Assembly (NCBI RefSeq): GCF_000021965.1
Contig: NC_011832.1
Location: forward strand, 868,001 to 932,000
Reading direction: 5' to 3'
From: Methanosphaerula palustris E1-9c
GTDB taxonomy: Archaea; Halobacteriota; Methanomicrobia; Methanomicrobiales; Methanospirillaceae
DNA length: 64,000 nt
Part shown: in pieces, positions 42,871 through 51,059 of the stretch
Layout: each line of letters starts with the position of its first letter
How positions within the stretch are numbered: position 1 is the first letter of the stretch
Position numbers and translations under genes: made by a program
Notes under the pieces: generated by a model
What the model saw: the letters and a program-made list of their open reading frames with translations, nothing else
What the model was told of the DNA's origin: nothing
Databases searched by the model: none

Positions 42871-43944
42871 TCACCGGGCATGGAGGGTGAAGGTATCTCC
42901 AATATCCCATGAATGTGTCAGTGGATTGAACACTTTCTGCACTCCGTCGAATGTCCCGCTGTCTTCATGGACGGTTACGAGGAGGTAGCCGATCTTCTGA
43001 TCATTTATAGCGACTGCATTGAGGGGATATTCTATCGTCAGTCCCGACTCGACGAGCGCAGGATCGAAATTCACCATATGTGCCCCGCCATTCCCGCAGA
43101 CGATCTGCTGGACGCCCTGCGATACGCCTCTGGCATAGGTATGGATGTGCCCGCAGAAATACGCAGAACTGTTGTTGTTCACCAGGCTCTTCCAGAGCGC
43201 ATCGCGCTGTGCCGGATGGACCGAGAGGCTGAACGGGTTCTCGTCTGACTTCACGTCGGACTCGTTGTCCAGAAGGTAGGCAGGGGAATGACCGAAGACG
43301 AACATGAATGGCCGGGTGTCCTGCGTGAGCTGTCCGTCGACCCAGGTCTGGTTGACCGTCTCCTTGATGCCATCATGTGCATAATAATCGTCGGTGACGA
43401 TGAATTTTGCACCTTTATGCGTGAATGAATAGGTCAGTTTCTCCTCTCCCGGCGGTCCGTTTGTCGGCATATCAGATGCCACGGTGGAGAGATAGGTGTC
43501 GAGGAGGGGAGTAACGGTCTGGTTCGGACCGTCCTCGTGATTGCCCCGAAGGACATAGAGCGGGATTCCGGTGCCGGTCGTATAATTATAGATCGGAGAG
43601 ACTGCTTCCATCCAGTTCTCGAACTGACCAGAATAGTTGCCCATCATCGGGGATACATTGGTCAACTCCCAGCCGTTGATGAGATCGCCATTATACATGA
43701 CCAGGTCCGGCTTCTCTGCGGCAACTGCCCTGGCAATCGGGCTGAGGTTCGGGCTGACGCCGGTTGTCGTGTTTGCCGCGGGATCAGGGGAATCCCCAAA
43801 TACTGCAAATGTCCAGTTCCCGGAACCGGAGGAGGTCGTGGATGTCGTTGTATTCTGGACCGGGACCGAAGATGGACCCATGCATCCGCAGATGCCTACA
43901 GCAAGTATCAGAACCAGGAAGAGTGTCAATCGATAAAATCGCAT
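42871..43944 (-). CDS. Lipoprotein metallophosphoesterase
   Basis: 357 residues. Signal LTLFLVLILAVGICGC ends in a lipobox-type cysteine. Calcineurin-like motifs: FAVFGDSPD (D), MYNGDLINGW (GD), LRGNHEDG (GNHE), VFGHSPAYL (H) and FCGHIHTYARG (GHxH). It is a two-metal phosphoesterase, probably membrane-anchored on the outer face; substrate unknown. Similar in broad fold to the 5'-nucleotidases of this window but without their C-terminal domain. Confidence 0.92.
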   Translation of the reverse strand: MRFYRLTLFLVLILAVGICGCMGPSSVPVQNTTTSTTSSGSGNWTFAVFGDSPDPAANTTTGVSPNLSPIARAVAAEKPDLVMYNGDLINGWELTNVSPMMGNYSGQFENWMEAVSPIYNYTTGTGIPLYVLRGNHEDGPNQTVTPLLDTYLSTVASDMPTNGPPGEEKLTYSFTHKGAKFIVTDDYYAHDGIKETVNQTWVDGQLTQDTRPFMFVFGHSPAYLLDNESDVKSDENPFSLSVHPAQRDALWKSLVNNNSSAYFCGHIHTYARGVSQGVQQIVCGNGGAHMVNFDPALVESGLTIEYPLNAVAINDQKIGYLLVTVHEDSGTFDGVQKVFNPLTHSWDIGDTFTLHAR

Positions 43945-44154
43945 GGAGGTAGATTCAAATATGGATATAAAAATGCTGTGATATTTTTATAAAAAGATCA
44001 GGCTCTGGTATCCGCGGAGGGGGAGCAGTACATTCGATTCGACTTCGACAGAACAGTGATGTGAGCGATGAACGGTTTTTCAAAAACCTCCAGCAGGTGA
44101 GGCCGGCGCCGGCTCTTCATGATCCTTCTCCGTGGACCTCTCTCCTCTGACACG

Positions 44155-44249
44155 GTCGCCGGCAGAACCTCTTTGTTCACTGCATGGCAACTATCCGTCT
44201 GTGCTGAAGGACGGAGGTGATGCAGGTGAGTTGTACGAGGAGTCAGCCC
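44155..44249. repeat. Dispersed repeat A, copy 1
   Basis: Diverged copy: GCCGGCAGAACCTCTTTGTT, then GCATGGCAACTATCCG and ACGAGGAGTCAGCC. It lies 90 bp before the serpin gene. See 53601-53702 for the family. Confidence 0.65.
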
Positions 44250-44343
44250 CGGGCATGCAGGATCGTAATCGACATTCATTTCGTACCTTCAGAGATCTGC
44301 ATCCATCGCCAGGTATATTTCCCCCTTCGATACACTGGTGACT

Positions 44344-45690
44344 ATGAATCAAAAACTGGCCGGCATAGGGATTCTGGTCTCCCTTGTCATCGCCTCTCTC
44401 CTGATCTCGGGCTGTACCGACCCTGCACAAAAACCTGCCGTGAACGCTTCACCGACCAATTCCCCGCAGGAAACACGTGTCACAACGACGGTTCCCGTAA
44501 CAACAGAATCCGGGAATGCACAGCCGGTGGAGTCCGTGGCAGCGGCAAACAACCAGTTTGCGTCAGACCTGTACACAGCCCTTGCCAAAAACCCTGACAA
44601 CGCCGGGCATAACCTGTTCTACTCCCCGTTCTCCCTTTCTTCCGCTCTTGCCATCACTGGAGAAGGGGCGAAGGGAAGAACCCGGGACGAGATCTTCTCG
44701 GTGTTCCACCTCCCAAAGAATGATACGGTCCGTCAGTCGGGCTTTGCCAGAATTAACGAGGAGTTCAATGCCGCAGATGCCGGGTATACCTTCCGGACGG
44801 TCAATGCACTCTGGGCGGAGAAGAGTTATCCCTTCCTCCCGGCATTTATCGATATTGCCCGGAAGTATTATTCCGCTGAGGTGACAAACCTCGATTTCAA
44901 GACTACTCCGGAGGAATCCCGCGCAACGATCAATCAGTGGGTCGAAGAGAAGACCGAGAAGAAGATCCGCGATCTTCTACCTTCCGGCAGTATCGATGCT
45001 CTGACACGGCTGGTCATCACCAACGCCGTCTACTTCAAGGGGACGTGGGCCCGGCCGTTCGATGCAGCCCGGACGAAAGAGGCGGATTTCCGGACCGGAA
45101 CCGGAACATCCGTAAAGGTCCAGATGATGGAGAACACCGGTTCTCAAGCGAGATACCGGTATGCCGAGACCGCTGGCGTCCAGTATATCGAGCTGCCCTA
45201 CATCAATAATTCCTCAAAAGCCCTGTCGATGATCGTGATCCTCCCGAAGGGTGATGATCTGAACCCTGCTGAGGCCGTTCTGAATGACGATAACCTGTCG
45301 GCCCTCCAGGACTCTGCGAATTTCCAGCGTGTGGATCTCTATCTCCCGAAGTTCCGGATGGAGACCGAATACCGTCTGCCCCAGACCCTGAGTGCCATGG
45401 GGATGCCCACGGCATTTACCGAGGGGGCAGCGGATTTTTCCGGTATGGACGGGACGACGAACCTTTCCATCAGCGATGTCATCCACAAGGCGTTCATCGA
45501 TGTGAACGAGAACGGGACCGAGGCTGCTGCTGCGACTGCGGTTGTCGTTGATCTTGCAATGGCTTCTTCAGGTACGAGTCAGCCGGTACCGGAGTTCCGG
45601 GCCGATCATCCGTTTGTTTTCCTGATTCAGGATAAGGAAACCGGAACCATTCTCTTTATCGGTCGGGTTGTAAACCCGGCCGGCTCCTGA
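44344..45690 (+). CDS. Serpin (serine protease inhibitor) lipoprotein
   Basis: About 448 residues. Signal SLVIASLLISGC ends in a lipobox; a Thr/Pro-rich tether (~25-70) follows. Serpin core: NLFYSPFSLSSALAITGEGA (hB/shutter), VITNAVYFKGTWARPFD, QYIELPYINNSSKALSMIVI, and HKAFIDVNENGTEAAAATAV, the hinge that must insert into sheet A. The hinge is the inhibitory type (small residues at P12-P9). Counting from the hinge Gly, P1 falls at about Ala or Met in DLAMASS, suggesting elastase- or subtilisin-like targets. The end FRADHPFVFLIQDKETGTIL and FIGRVVNP is canonical. Cell-surface serpins are rare in archaea. Confidence 0.95.
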   Translation: MNQKLAGIGILVSLVIASLLISGCTDPAQKPAVNASPTNSPQETRVTTTVPVTTESGNAQPVESVAAANNQFASDLYTALAKNPDNAGHNLFYSPFSLSSALAITGEGAKGRTRDEIFSVFHLPKNDTVRQSGFARINEEFNAADAGYTFRTVNALWAEKSYPFLPAFIDIARKYYSAEVTNLDFKTTPEESRATINQWVEEKTEKKIRDLLPSGSIDALTRLVITNAVYFKGTWARPFDAARTKEADFRTGTGTSVKVQMMENTGSQARYRYAETAGVQYIELPYINNSSKALSMIVILPKGDDLNPAEAVLNDDNLSALQDSANFQRVDLYLPKFRMETEYRLPQTLSAMGMPTAFTEGAADFSGMDGTTNLSISDVIHKAFIDVNENGTEAAAATAVVVDLAMASSGTSQPVPEFRADHPFVFLIQDKETGTILFIGRVVNPAGS

Positions 45691-45881
45691 TTTTTTTACC
45701 AGGTTCCGATCACTCTTCAAAAAAGTCCGGGAACCGAACGTTCCGGGTTCTATTCAGGACCGGCTGGTGACAATCACCTTCCCGCCCATCGGCCCGTGGT
45801 TGCACCTCCTCACGAGACCTGGCCAGCTCCTGGCTTGCCCTCTGTTTCTTCCCCTGTGGCTCTCGTTCCTCTGCCACGGCC

Positions 45882-45980
45882 GGCCGGCAACGTCTCTTTT
45901 TTTATCGCATGGCAACGACTGGATCTGCAGTGGCGGACGGTAATCATGCCGGCGAGTCGTGCGAGGGGTCGGCCGGGTTA
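45882..45980. repeat. Dispersed repeat A, copy 2
   Basis: GGCCGGCAACGTCTC, ATCGCATGGCAACGACTGGA and CATGCCGGCGAGTCGTGCGA. It overlaps the downstream side of the archaellin-like gene by none. The rest of 45691-45993 shows nothing else. Confidence 0.8.
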
Positions 45981-45993
45981 GGGTGTGTCCCTG

Positions 45994-46563
45994 TCACGAG
46001 AGATCGATCTTTCTGTCTGTCGTGGCCGGGATCACCCGTGTTATGGTGAACCCTACAGCCCCGGTCGGGTTCACTTCAAGCGTGAACTTCTTGCCCGGGG
46101 TGAGCGGTGTTGATGGTCTGATCTCGATCGTGACCAGGTCGTTGACACCGAGATGACCGGTCTGCCCGTTAGTATCGCCGATCCGCTCGTGGATCGTCCA
46201 CTGGCCTGAAGCAGGATCTGATAGATCCGTTCCTTTATGAAGGGTCTCGATTGTCGAATCGGTTGAGATAATGAAGGTGGTCTTGTTCAGATCGACGGAT
46301 CCGTAGGGAACCCCGTTCTTCAGCATGATCGTCAGCATGGTCACCGGGCCGCCGGGGGAATCGGCGCTGCCATAGACATCTCCAGAGATCTGGAGGGTGC
46401 TCCCTGTCTGGTCGACCCCTGCATGCACGACCTCCTGCACCTTCTGCGTGGCGTAGAACCCTGCACTCAGTACCATATACGAGAACACCGCCGAGACGAC
46501 GACAAATGCTATAAGCACAATCGCTGCTTCAAGGCCGGTGAATGCATCATCCATCTCTGTCAT
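45994..46563 (-). CDS. Archaellin-like (FlaB) surface filament protein
   Basis: 189 residues. The N-terminus FTGLEAAIVLIAFVVVSAVF is the class III signal/assembly helix of archaellins. The rest is a beta-rich exposed domain with NGVPYGSVDLNKTTFIISTD and a C-terminal KKFTLEVNPTGAVGFTITRV, as in FlaB. The pre-peptide TEMDDA is acidic and lacks the Lys/Arg-Gly usually seen at the FlaK/PibD cleavage site. No other archaellum genes are nearby, so it may be an orphan archaellin or pilin. Confidence 0.85.
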   Translation of the reverse strand: MTEMDDAFTGLEAAIVLIAFVVVSAVFSYMVLSAGFYATQKVQEVVHAGVDQTGSTLQISGDVYGSADSPGGPVTMLTIMLKNGVPYGSVDLNKTTFIISTDSTIETLHKGTDLSDPASGQWTIHERIGDTNGQTGHLGVNDLVTIEIRPSTPLTPGKKFTLEVNPTGAVGFTITRVIPATTDRKIDLS

Positions 46564-46966
46564 CTCTGATCTTGAACCCTTCTCGCAAAGAGGGTTTTGT
46601 CGTTTTATTGAAAGAATTATTGTTTGAGTATAAGAGCACGTTGCGTTTCACACGTGCTTTCACTATGTCGCTGTTGTAATTACAATTCTGTAGTATTTAT
46701 GCCCGATTATAGGGGATGAAAATGTTCTGTTGTCGCAATCTCCTCTGTGAAGATATTTTAGCGCTAATCGCCCCTGCGACCACCCAACCCCCCTTACCCC
46801 CAGCGTCAAACCCGCTTTAGGGGTGCCTCTGAAAAAACCCCGGGTTAAACCCCTCGTCGCTCCTTGCCAGGAAACGTTGACGTACCTGCATTGGTGATGC
46901 ACCTGGTAAAAAAAGAACAATCGGCCGCCTTTCGTGTTCAGGCGGGAATGCCGGCTGGAGAGCCGG
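46564..46966. other. Gene-free stretch
   Basis: Bases 46564-46740 are AT-rich and likely include the promoter of the archaellin-like gene; the remainder has no coding signal that I trust on either strand. Confidence 0.5.
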
Positions 46967-48424
46967 TTAGAATTTCGGAGCATCGGCCGGGAGCTTCGAA
47001 GAGTCAATTCCTTCGCGCAGTGCATTGTCCACCGTCAGATTGCCCATGGTATCGATCTTCACTGTCCAGATCGTGTCATAGTCGTTGGACGGCCAGGTTA
47101 AATTCGGGGCCAGGGCAGTGCCGCCATAACTGTCGACAAGGTATTTTATCAGAGAAGGGAAGTGCTCATGCTCCCATGCCACCAGGATCGTCTGGTTGGA
47201 TAGGTTGATTCCGGTACTGTTCGTAAAGAAGAAGTTACTCGCGTTTTCCGCCGCTGTTTCTGATGTTGCATTTATGCCCAAAAGAAAACTCGCAGCAAGA
47301 TTGACGGACAGATTGTTGGCGATAGCATAGGGAAATACCGTTAATGAGGGCCTGGCATAGGAACAATTGAGAATTGGGAAGGATTGAGCGGGGTCGATGG
47401 AATAAACCATCGTGGGACTCCTCTGGCCACGCAGGGCATTGGGGAGAAAACTGGGAAGCGCCAGCGCCCGCCACTGTCCGGCGCCCACGTAGTTGCCGTC
47501 TTCAAAACTGCTCGACGGATGCGCTTCTGCATGCCTGATCAGGTAAACCGTCTCGTTGGTGTTGATCTTCGCCGGAATGGTGGCACCGTCAACCCCCGCC
47601 GTCCGGTTATAGCTGAAAGGGGTCTGGAGTGTAGATGAAGCACGTGCGACCGGCGAGGGGAGTTCTGGATACGTCGCAGACGGGTTCAGTCTGCTGTCGA
47701 GCGTGGCCAGGCTGGCTTTTCCGGCCGGTGTAACGGAGAGGACATAGACAAAATTCGATCCCTTGTATGACGTGGGAAGCGTCAGATTGTACCCCTTGGC
47801 TGTATTGATTCTCGTCAGCAGGTCGCTGATGGTCTCCCAGGGAGCCGAGAAGACATAGGACCCCGGCTTCTCTGCGTCTATGATACCGGTCAGCAGGGCA
47901 GCATTGTTTCCGTGGGTGTCGTTGAAAGCCAGTCCCTGGGCGGCGGGCACGAACGGACTCGGCTCGGCGACTCCAGTGGGCACATCCCCCGGTGCATACC
48001 CTGCATAGAGCGGGTAACTGTTGCCGGTCGTATTCTGTATCGTTACCTGATTGAGGAGGGCGAACTGCTGAATGAACCCGATCGCTGCCATATCAGGGGA
48101 ATTGTTCACGGTCTGGAGATGGGTCATCGGTTCAAGGGCGTAGATGGCGGTTACGTTACCTGTTCCCACACGTTGCTTCAGGTACGAACCCATGAGGAGC
48201 GAGCGCTGGAAACCCTGATTGTTCAGGTTTGCCGTATCCGGGTTTATGTCTCCCAGCGGGTCGTTGGCCAGGTCCGGGGTTATCACGAAGATCATGTTGA
48301 CGTTTTTTTCACTCATCTGGAGTGTAGAACCGGAAAAGAAACCGATTCCCCAGCCTGTGAGCACCATCAAGCCAAGAATCAGAACAATAATGCCAGCAAG
48401 GTAATTCTTCTTCATTTTAACCAT
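46967..48424 (-). CDS. Exported histidine-phosphatase-superfamily protein
   Basis: 485 residues with an N-terminal membrane segment (LAGIIVLILGLMVLTGWGIG). The C-terminal half holds the phosphatase signature TVYLIRHAEAHPSS (RHA in place of RHG) with NYVGAGQWRALALPSFLPNA, and a second catalytic His in VAWEHEHFPSLIKYL. The N-terminal half repeats the layout (ANLNNQGFQRSLLMGSYLKQ, then VTAIYALEPMTHLQTV) without the RHG motif, so this looks like a duplicated domain with one degenerate half. Substrate unknown; acts outside the cell. Confidence 0.75.
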   Translation of the reverse strand: MVKMKKNYLAGIIVLILGLMVLTGWGIGFFSGSTLQMSEKNVNMIFVITPDLANDPLGDINPDTANLNNQGFQRSLLMGSYLKQRVGTGNVTAIYALEPMTHLQTVNNSPDMAAIGFIQQFALLNQVTIQNTTGNSYPLYAGYAPGDVPTGVAEPSPFVPAAQGLAFNDTHGNNAALLTGIIDAEKPGSYVFSAPWETISDLLTRINTAKGYNLTLPTSYKGSNFVYVLSVTPAGKASLATLDSRLNPSATYPELPSPVARASSTLQTPFSYNRTAGVDGATIPAKINTNETVYLIRHAEAHPSSSFEDGNYVGAGQWRALALPSFLPNALRGQRSPTMVYSIDPAQSFPILNCSYARPSLTVFPYAIANNLSVNLAASFLLGINATSETAAENASNFFFTNSTGINLSNQTILVAWEHEHFPSLIKYLVDSYGGTALAPNLTWPSNDYDTIWTVKIDTMGNLTVDNALREGIDSSKLPADAPKF

Positions 48425-48518
48425 TCTCCTTCAGTATTGTTCTGATACCGCCTATTGACCCCGGGTATTTGAACATTTATATCCTGCGTGCTGAGGATGA
48501 TACATTTACTCTTATTTA

Positions 48519-48722
48519 TCATCTATTATCCTTCAGCATTTCAAGGAAATTATGAGAGAGATCTGACCCTATCAGGATGCACGTATCCGGCTCCTCGAAA
48601 AAATAAATTATGTGAAATCCGGACAGATGAAGAATAGCGGCGAACCATTTGGAAAAATTCTGGATGTCGTTGTTTATCAAACAGAAATCAAACTCTTCTC
48701 TCACAATCCAAAAAGTTCCCAT
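48519..48722 (-). pseudogene. Possible HigB/Gp49-type toxin relic
   Basis: 67 residues. FHIIYFFEEPDTCILIGSDL resembles the YRVxYFF..ILLHGF strand pair of HigB/Gp49 toxins, and SKWFAAILHLSG the preceding strand. The conserved lysines are missing and no antitoxin gene is present. Weak assignment. Confidence 0.3.
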
Positions 48723-48800
48723 TCGCGGATTTTATCGGCCCTCTCAATCCGATGCCGGCTCGCCCTGCTTCTTCTCCGGGGCGGTCTTCGTCGGAAGCCC

Positions 48801-48885
48801 GGCCGGCAACGCCTCTCTGTTCATCTCATGACACCGACCGGATCCTTGCGTTGGCTGACGGCGGCCATGCCGGCGAGTCGTGCGG
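48801..48885. repeat. Dispersed repeat A, copy 3
   Basis: GGCCGGCAACGCCTCT, ACCGACCGGATCCTTGCGTT, GCGGCCATGCCGGCGAGTCG. The GCATGGC arm reads TCATGAC here. Confidence 0.8.
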
Positions 48886-48940
48886 GGGGGCCGTCTCTTG
48901 ATTATATTTCTTCTCTGGATTACTCATCACTTTTTTGTCT

Positions 48941-48994
48941 GTAACTATGGTCGGCCATAGTTACACGCGATTCTTGTGGCTAACTATGGTTGAC
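48941..48994. promoter_or_regulatory. Palindrome plus extra half-site
   Basis: GTAACTATGG 48941-48950 and CCATAGTTAC 48955-48964 form a perfect 10-bp inverted repeat around TCGG. A third half-site, TAACTATGGTTGAC, follows at 48981-48994. The arrangement looks like a regulator-binding site; the only gene downstream on either side is the toxin-antitoxin locus. Rest of 48995-49157 shows nothing. Confidence 0.5.
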
Positions 48995-49157
48995 GGGAAA
49001 TGAGGTACTGATGCCGGCTCCCATGGGGTGATCATCAGTCAGATCACGGGTGGGTTCGTGATTACTGTGCGGAAAGCCCGATGAGAAAATTGTTCAGAAA
49101 AAATTACGAAAAGAAGCGATCACGGTTTCATGCCTCTGGCAGCAGGAAGACACAAAA

Positions 49158-49430
49158 TTATGGGAAAACACGGTAGATTTCTTCCTGGCTTTTTACCCGG
49201 TAGAATATGATCTCGCCGTCGGATGAAATCGTACAGCCGATCCGGTACTGTCCGGTACGGATGCGATAATACCTGTCATACCCTCTCATCTTCTGAATAT
49301 CAAAATCCTGAAAGATGTTTTCTGATGCCGGGATCTGGTCAAATACAAGTTGTTCAATCCGTAAACGATTGCGTCCGGGAAGTGCAGCGAGATCTTTTAA
49401 GAAGATCTTCTTGTATCCGCACGCCGGCAT
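49158..49430 (-). CDS. RelE/ParE-type toxin
   Basis: 90 residues. RelE fold: YKKIFLKDLAALPGRNRLRI, IQKMRGYDRYYRIRTGQYRI (the strand pair with the catalytic-region Arg and Tyr), then IIFYRVKSQEEIYRVFP, which matches the usual RxxIYRxFP end. It would be an mRNA interferase or gyrase poison. The antitoxin gene directly upstream is frameshifted: its original end (TGA 49432-49434) lies one base before this ATG, so the two were translationally coupled. Confidence 0.85.
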   Translation of the reverse strand: MPACGYKKIFLKDLAALPGRNRLRIEQLVFDQIPASENIFQDFDIQKMRGYDRYYRIRTGQYRIGCTISSDGEIIFYRVKSQEEIYRVFP

Positions 49431-49431
49431 T

Positions 49432-49630
49432 TCAATCCTTTTTCATCGACCGGTAGTGTTTCTTTGCTTCATCCATAGAGAGACTCATCCTCTTCTGCCT
49501 CTTCCATGAATTTTGCAAGTCCGTTGTCTTCGATGATGGATTCCATCCTGTTGAAGGTTTCCAGGTCGACAATAACTGCCTGCTTCCTGTTCCTGGCATC
49601 CGTGATATATTTCCGGGGTATTGCATTCAT
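49432..49630 (-). pseudogene. RelB/Phd-type antitoxin with frameshift
   Basis: From ATG 49630 the frame reads MNAIPRKYITDARNRKQAVI, VDLETFNRMESIIEDNGLAK and FMEEAEEDESLYG, stopping at 49469. In the next frame the expected antitoxin tail MDEAKKHYRSMKKD runs to TGA at 49432-49434. A one-base change near 49480 would join them. The truncated form keeps the DNA-binding part but loses the toxin-binding tail. Nothing else is seen in 49631-50130 besides repeat A copy 4. Confidence 0.75.
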
Positions 49631-49756
49631 GCCTGTATTATTCCTGTGTTTACCTGGGAGCGTATAAAGGAGCTTGTATGGATCCGACGGTTTGATCTGG
49701 AGGGTCAGCACCGGCTCACCGTGTATCTTCCCTGTTGGCTCTCTCTCCCCTCGGGG

Positions 49757-49848
49757 TCGGCAGTGTCCCTTTGTTCATCGCATGGCAACGACCTGATCGT
49801 GCGTCGACGGGCGGTGGCCATGCCGGCGAGTGATGCGAGGGGCCGAGC
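49757..49848. repeat. Dispersed repeat A, copy 4
   Basis: CCCTTTGTTCATCGCATGGC, AACGACCTGATCGTGCG and GGTGGCCATGCCGGCGAGTG. Both arms GCATGGC and GCCATGC are intact. Confidence 0.8.
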
Positions 49849-50130
49849 GTCGGTGGTAGTCGCTGGGGGGTACTGTCCAGATAGACCTGAACGAACAGAG
49901 CCAGAGGGAGGGGAGTTCTATCTCTCTTAAAGGGATTGCCAGAATCCAGTATTTCGATTTCTTTAGGGAATCAAATCTCATTGGTTGATACGATTATAGA
50001 CTATGGAAATCAATATCTTCTCGTACTCAGTAGCCCTATTCAGTAATACCCACTCATGTGTACTACCATAAGATCCAGGATGGGAAGACCTGCGATCCCG
50101 AGGACCACCAAGCAGGATCAGGAGAGAATT

Positions 50131-50352
50131 ATGACTGACACCAGGAAGACTGGATCTGAATTAACCTGCGTTCCCCTACAGGAATCAGACCGACGGCGGT
50201 TCACGGTCAGGATGTCTCCGGGTGGTAGAAAAATATCTGAGGAGATAAAATGGAATGAACGGGGATTCGTTCCCTCCTTTGCGGTTACTGATAAAATACT
50301 GATGGTAGCCGCCCGCCGGGTCTATACTATCCCCGGTGTATCTGATCGATGA
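50131..50352 (+). CDS. Small protein paired with a zeta-toxin-like gene (possible antitoxin)
   Basis: 73 residues from ATG 50131, which has AGGAG at 50120-50124; the frame is open further upstream but without a better start. Basic and beta-prone (FTVRMSPGGRKISEEIKWNE, RGFVPSFAVTDKILMVAAR). Its stop overlaps the ATG of the P-loop gene (ATGA at 50349-50352), the coupling seen in toxin-antitoxin pairs. No known family by eye. Confidence 0.55.
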   Translation: MTDTRKTGSELTCVPLQESDRRRFTVRMSPGGRKISEEIKWNERGFVPSFAVTDKILMVAARRVYTIPGVSDR

Positions 50353-50720
50353 GGGATTTTTACCTTTTTGCCGGACCTAACGGGTCAGGGAAGTCCACGA
50401 TCATCTCCTCCTATCTTGAAGATGAGAACCTCATTTATCTGAATGCAGATTACTGTGCCCGTGCAGATCCTGAAATTATTACTATGCCGGATGGTCTGGA
50501 TAAATCAATCCGGGCATAGAAGGAGACAGAAAGACAACTGCATACGATGATCTCAAATGGCCGGTCTTTTGCGTGGGAAACGGTTTTTTCCCATGAGAGC
50601 CGCCTGGAGATCATGGCGTCCGCGAAGAGACACGGGTACTTGATTCATCTCTTTTACATCACCACCAAGAACCCTGACGTCAATGTTGCCAGGGTCAGAA
50701 CCCGTGAGAACCTGATCGAT
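50349..50720 (+). pseudogene. Zeta-toxin-like P-loop kinase, broken
   Basis: Reads MRDFYLFAGPNGSGKSTIIS with Walker A GPNGSGKST, then YLNADYCARADPE, an in-frame TAG at 50518-50520, and on in the same frame through SFAWETVFSHESRLEIMASA, YLIHLFYITTKNPDVNVARV and RTR. That order (Asn-Ala-Asp substrate loop, FxxETxFSH, arginine-rich motif) is the zeta/AAA_33 toxin family that phosphorylates UDP-GlcNAc or similar. After VRTR homology ends, where an inverted ATPase fragment begins (~50690). One stop plus truncation means it is dead. Confidence 0.75.
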
Positions 50721-50850
50721 GCTGGCGAGCCCAATCTTCAGGCCGATGGCGCAGGCGGTGGCCGGATAGTTTCCAGTGATCATGGCCACCCGGATCCCCG
50801 CAGTCCTGTGCTCGCCGACCACAGCGGCCGCGTCGGGACGGACCGAGTAT
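50690..50850 (-). pseudogene. P-type cation ATPase internal fragment
   Basis: The minus strand reads VRPDAAAVVGEHRTAGIRVA, then MITGNYPATACAIGLKIGLA and a terminal DQVLTGSD. AGIRVxMITGDxxxTAxxIAxxxGI is the hinge/P-domain motif of P-type ATPases; here the key Asp after Gly is Asn. Only ~50 residues remain, joined in opposite orientation to the zeta-toxin relic. Nothing else in 50851-51059. Confidence 0.65.
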
Positions 50851-51059
50851 GAGAACCCGACCAGGGGGAAGGATCGGATCTGCAGTGTACACTGTGTTTT
50901 TGACAACTACCCCGGATGCCTGACAGAGATAACCATAAATATCCAGATGAGCATAATCGGATCAACCTCACAATGGACTTCGGACTTTTCCTCTCCATCA
51001 CTCTGATCCGTCTCAACGCTGGCAACCAGTCCCGTGCCCCTTGAGGAAGAGCGATCACT

